A DNA stretch of 12,855 nt from Patescibacteria group bacterium (GTDB lineage Bacteria; Patescibacteriota; Patescibacteriia; Patescibacteriales; VMTK01). This document shows, in pieces, positions 11,755 through 12,855 of the stretch (the first letter of the stretch is position 1; every line of letters begins with the position of its first letter). The notes beneath the pieces were generated by a model. It had not been told where the DNA came from, searched no databases, and worked only from the letters and a program-made list of their open reading frames with translations. The DNA lies in NCBI GenBank assembly GCA_018896595.1, contig JAHIME010000055.1:1-12855 (forward strand). The letters are read 5' to 3'. The translations under genes and the position numbers were made by a program.

Positions 11755-12672
11755 TCACGGCTTTATAATCGTCTTCCCGCTCTTGGTCGGAATTATTTTC
11801 ATTGTCCTCGCTCCAGCCCGGTAAAGCTGTCCGATCTCGTCTTCGGACAAAGCGCGGTTATAAATCCGGACTTCGTCAATGAAGCAACTAACATACCCGC
11901 CTAAATCGGAATCCCCGCCGATTTCCAAGTTAGCCGAAGAATTTTGCAAAGCCGTAGGAATTGTCCCGATAAAAGACAGCGTTTTTTGCGAACCGTCAAG
12001 ATATAATTTTAATTTATCCGCGTTGGTTGACTGCGTCCCGTCGTAAACGACTTGCAAATTATGCCAATTTTTTACGGTTAAATTGGCGTCGGTCGTTGAC
12101 GCGGCATTCGCGCAGTCATCGGTTAAGCCGCTTGCCGCGCAAATTTTTATTTCATCCGAATTAACATCATCGGTTTTTATTAAAATAGCATTTTGGCTAT
12201 TCCCCCATTTACCGATAATCGGCTTGCCTGTTGCCAGCGTTTGAAAATTAATCCAATTGGAAATTGATTGAAAATTGAGAACTGAAAATTGAAAATTTGC
12301 TGAAACATAATCATCCACCCCGTCAAACTGCAGGGCCTGCCCGACCTTGCCCGCAACCGGCTTGGCACCGTTGACGACATTGCCGTTATTTGAATTGCCC
12401 GACCGATCCAGCGCCTCGGCCGTGGTGCTTGCCCAATCCATATCCTGCCCGTTAAAGCTCCAATTGCCGACTAAACTGGGCCCGGCGTATTGATTAGTGA
12501 TAGGAGCATTAACCTGCGTCGCCTTTCTTAATAAATTCACCTCGCTAACAACCGGTGTTTGGCTGTTGTTAGTGGTGGTAAATTTCAGTTTGTAATAAAA
12601 ATTATTACTGGTCCAACCAAGACCCGATATATCAAGCGCGCTTGATATATCAAGATGATTGCCGGCAAGCAA
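11755..12672 (-). CDS. LamG/concanavalin-like surface protein, probably 5'-truncated
   Basis: From the TTG start it is 305 aa. Residues about 66-290 form a LamG/laminin-G-like jellyroll: LVGNWSFNGQDMDW, ALDRSGNSNNGNVV, GKVGQALQFDGVDDYVS, ATGKPIIGKWGN, NWHNLQVVYDG, LKLYLDGSQK and the closing FIDEVRIYNRALSEDEIGQLY. Such domains bind glycans or mediate adhesion. Upstream of the TTG the frame reads on as protein-like sequence (FATVPNWYSSTSTKWAWDTL) to a TAA at 12732-12730, with no ATG or GTG and no signal peptide. The visible part therefore looks like the C-terminal portion of a larger exported protein, perhaps a relic. Two repeat features interrupt it: a heptad repeat encoding NFQFSVLNFQ and a 26-bp palindrome encoding LDISSALDIS. 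The C-terminus TKSGKTIIKP has no sorting motif. Confidence 0.7.
   Translation of the reverse strand: MLAGNHLDISSALDISGLGWTSNNFYYKLKFTTTNNSQTPVVSEVNLLRKATQVNAPITNQYAGPSLVGNWSFNGQDMDWASTTAEALDRSGNSNNGNVVNGAKPVAGKVGQALQFDGVDDYVSANFQFSVLNFQSISNWINFQTLATGKPIIGKWGNSQNAILIKTDDVNSDEIKICAASGLTDDCANAASTTDANLTVKNWHNLQVVYDGTQSTNADKLKLYLDGSQKTLSFIGTIPTALQNSSANLEIGGDSDLGGYVSCFIDEVRIYNRALSEDEIGQLYRAGARTMKIIPTKSGKTIIKP
12241..12298. repeat. Degenerate heptad repeat (TTGAAAA-like) inside the LamG gene
   Basis: TTGAAAA, AATTGAT, TGAAAAT, TGAGAAC, TGAAAAT and TGAAAAT occur with 7-bp spacing over 58 bp. On the minus strand this is AATTTTC-type sequence. It is translated in frame as ANFQFSVLNFQSISNWINFQ, at the point where LamG domains usually read DYVsv...tisaWik. 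The composition contrasts with the GC-richer flanks. Confidence 0.7.
12626..12651. repeat. 26-bp perfect palindrome inside the LamG gene
   Basis: GATATATCAAGCG is followed directly by its reverse complement CGCTTGATATATC with no spacer. It encodes the duplicated tetrapeptide in LDISSALDIS near the 5' end of the open frame. Confidence 0.9.
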
Positions 12673-12749
12673 AGTGTCCCAGGCCCATTTAGTGCTGGTT
12701 GAACTGTACCAATTAGGGACTGTCGCAAATTAAATTGCCGTTAGGCAAT

Positions 12750-12773
12750 TAAAAAAGCGGCCGCAAGGCCGCT
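12750..12773 (-). terminator. Intrinsic terminator, minus strand
   Basis: On the minus strand AGCGGCC and GGCCGCT pair around a TTGC loop (7 bp, all but the outer pair GC), followed by a T-run ending at 12751. A second 7-bp hairpin (AATTGCC/GGCAATT, 12733-12750) follows directly. It would end minus-strand transcription entering from beyond the right edge, just before the LamG frame begins, which supports that frame being a fragment or under leader attenuation. Confidence 0.7.
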
Positions 12774-12783
12774 AGTTATGCAC

Positions 12784-12792
12784 ATTTTACCA
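12784..12792 (-). promoter_or_regulatory. Possible extended -10 (TGGTAAAAT), minus strand
   Basis: TGGTAAAAT on the minus strand would start transcription near 12777, immediately before the terminator at 12773-12750. The -35 region is poor. The layout of extended -10, then terminator hairpin, then reading frame mirrors that of gyrB. Confidence 0.25.
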
Positions 12793-12812
12793 TAGAAAAA
12801 AGATTAATTTTG

Positions 12813-12821
12813 TGCTAAAAT
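12813..12821 (+). promoter_or_regulatory. Possible extended -10 (TGCTAAAAT), plus strand
   Basis: TGCTAAAAT followed by TTAAGATATA resembles the gyrB -10 region (TGCTAAAATATTAATATA). No good -35 lies 16-18 bp upstream. It would drive a gene beyond the right edge of the window. Confidence 0.35.
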
Positions 12822-12855
12822 TAAGATATAAATAACTAATTTTTAAGCAAAATTC

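Noticed and set aside
12776..12784. Perfect DnaA box TTATGCACA, near the right edge
   Set aside because: It is a single copy. About 0.4 such matches are expected by chance in a window this size counting both strands, and no box cluster or dnaA/dnaN gene is present, so an origin is not supported.

Overview
The window looks like a chromosomal segment of a Candidate Phyla Radiation (Patescibacteria, Parcubacteria-like) bacterium. The reasons are a compact gene set, a threonyl-tRNA synthetase without room for a TGS domain, a DUF3048 (YerB-like) protein with a CPR-style linker, several membrane or surface proteins of CPR type, few Shine-Dalgarno sequences, and intergenic regions full of palindromes and 7-bp tandem repeats. 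TGA is used as a stop (thrS, LamG gene), so this is not the UGA=Gly code of Gracilibacteria or Absconditabacteria. The taxonomic reading is inference from protein recognition, not a search.

Layout. On the minus strand, from right to left: a 315-aa single-pass membrane protein (5006-4059) directly abuts a SEDS-family rodA/ftsW gene (4058-2952). Then come ribosomal protein L25/CTC (2797-2123), a membrane-anchored DUF3048 protein (1975-830), and a secreted or anchored protein cut by the left edge (473-1). gyrB (5259-7295) lies on the plus strand. It is divergent from the 315-aa gene and convergent with thrS (9002-7305, real start probably further upstream). Upstream of thrS is a 667-aa AT-rich gene (11094-9091) with a lysozyme-like/transglycosylase-like domain. 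The right end holds a plus-strand HicB-like antitoxin (11385-11639) overlapping the first codons of a truncated hicA toxin, and a minus-strand LamG-domain gene without a convincing 5' end (12672-11755). The last 120 bases hold hairpins and weak promoter-like sequence but no gene.

Functions. Envelope growth (RodA, possible muralytic protein, YerB-like protein, LamG surface protein) and core information processing (GyrB, ThrRS, L25) are interleaved. The most legible regulatory signals are a good promoter for gyrB followed at once by a terminator-like hairpin, a near-consensus promoter for hicB with an overlapping inverted repeat, and a near-consensus promoter in front of the 667-aa gene.

The most unusual content is repetitive. 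There is a REPIN-like pair of inverted palindromes read through in frame in the left-edge gene. Four copies of a 36-bp palindromic element occur, as one direct and one inverted pair. There is also a 27-bp perfect inverted repeat of the ATTCCC...GGGAAT type, heptanucleotide tandem repeats between genes and inside the LamG gene, and a 26-bp perfect palindrome in the LamG gene. A possible ~200-nt stand-alone transcript lies at 498-699. No tRNA, rRNA, CRISPR array or IS transposase was seen.
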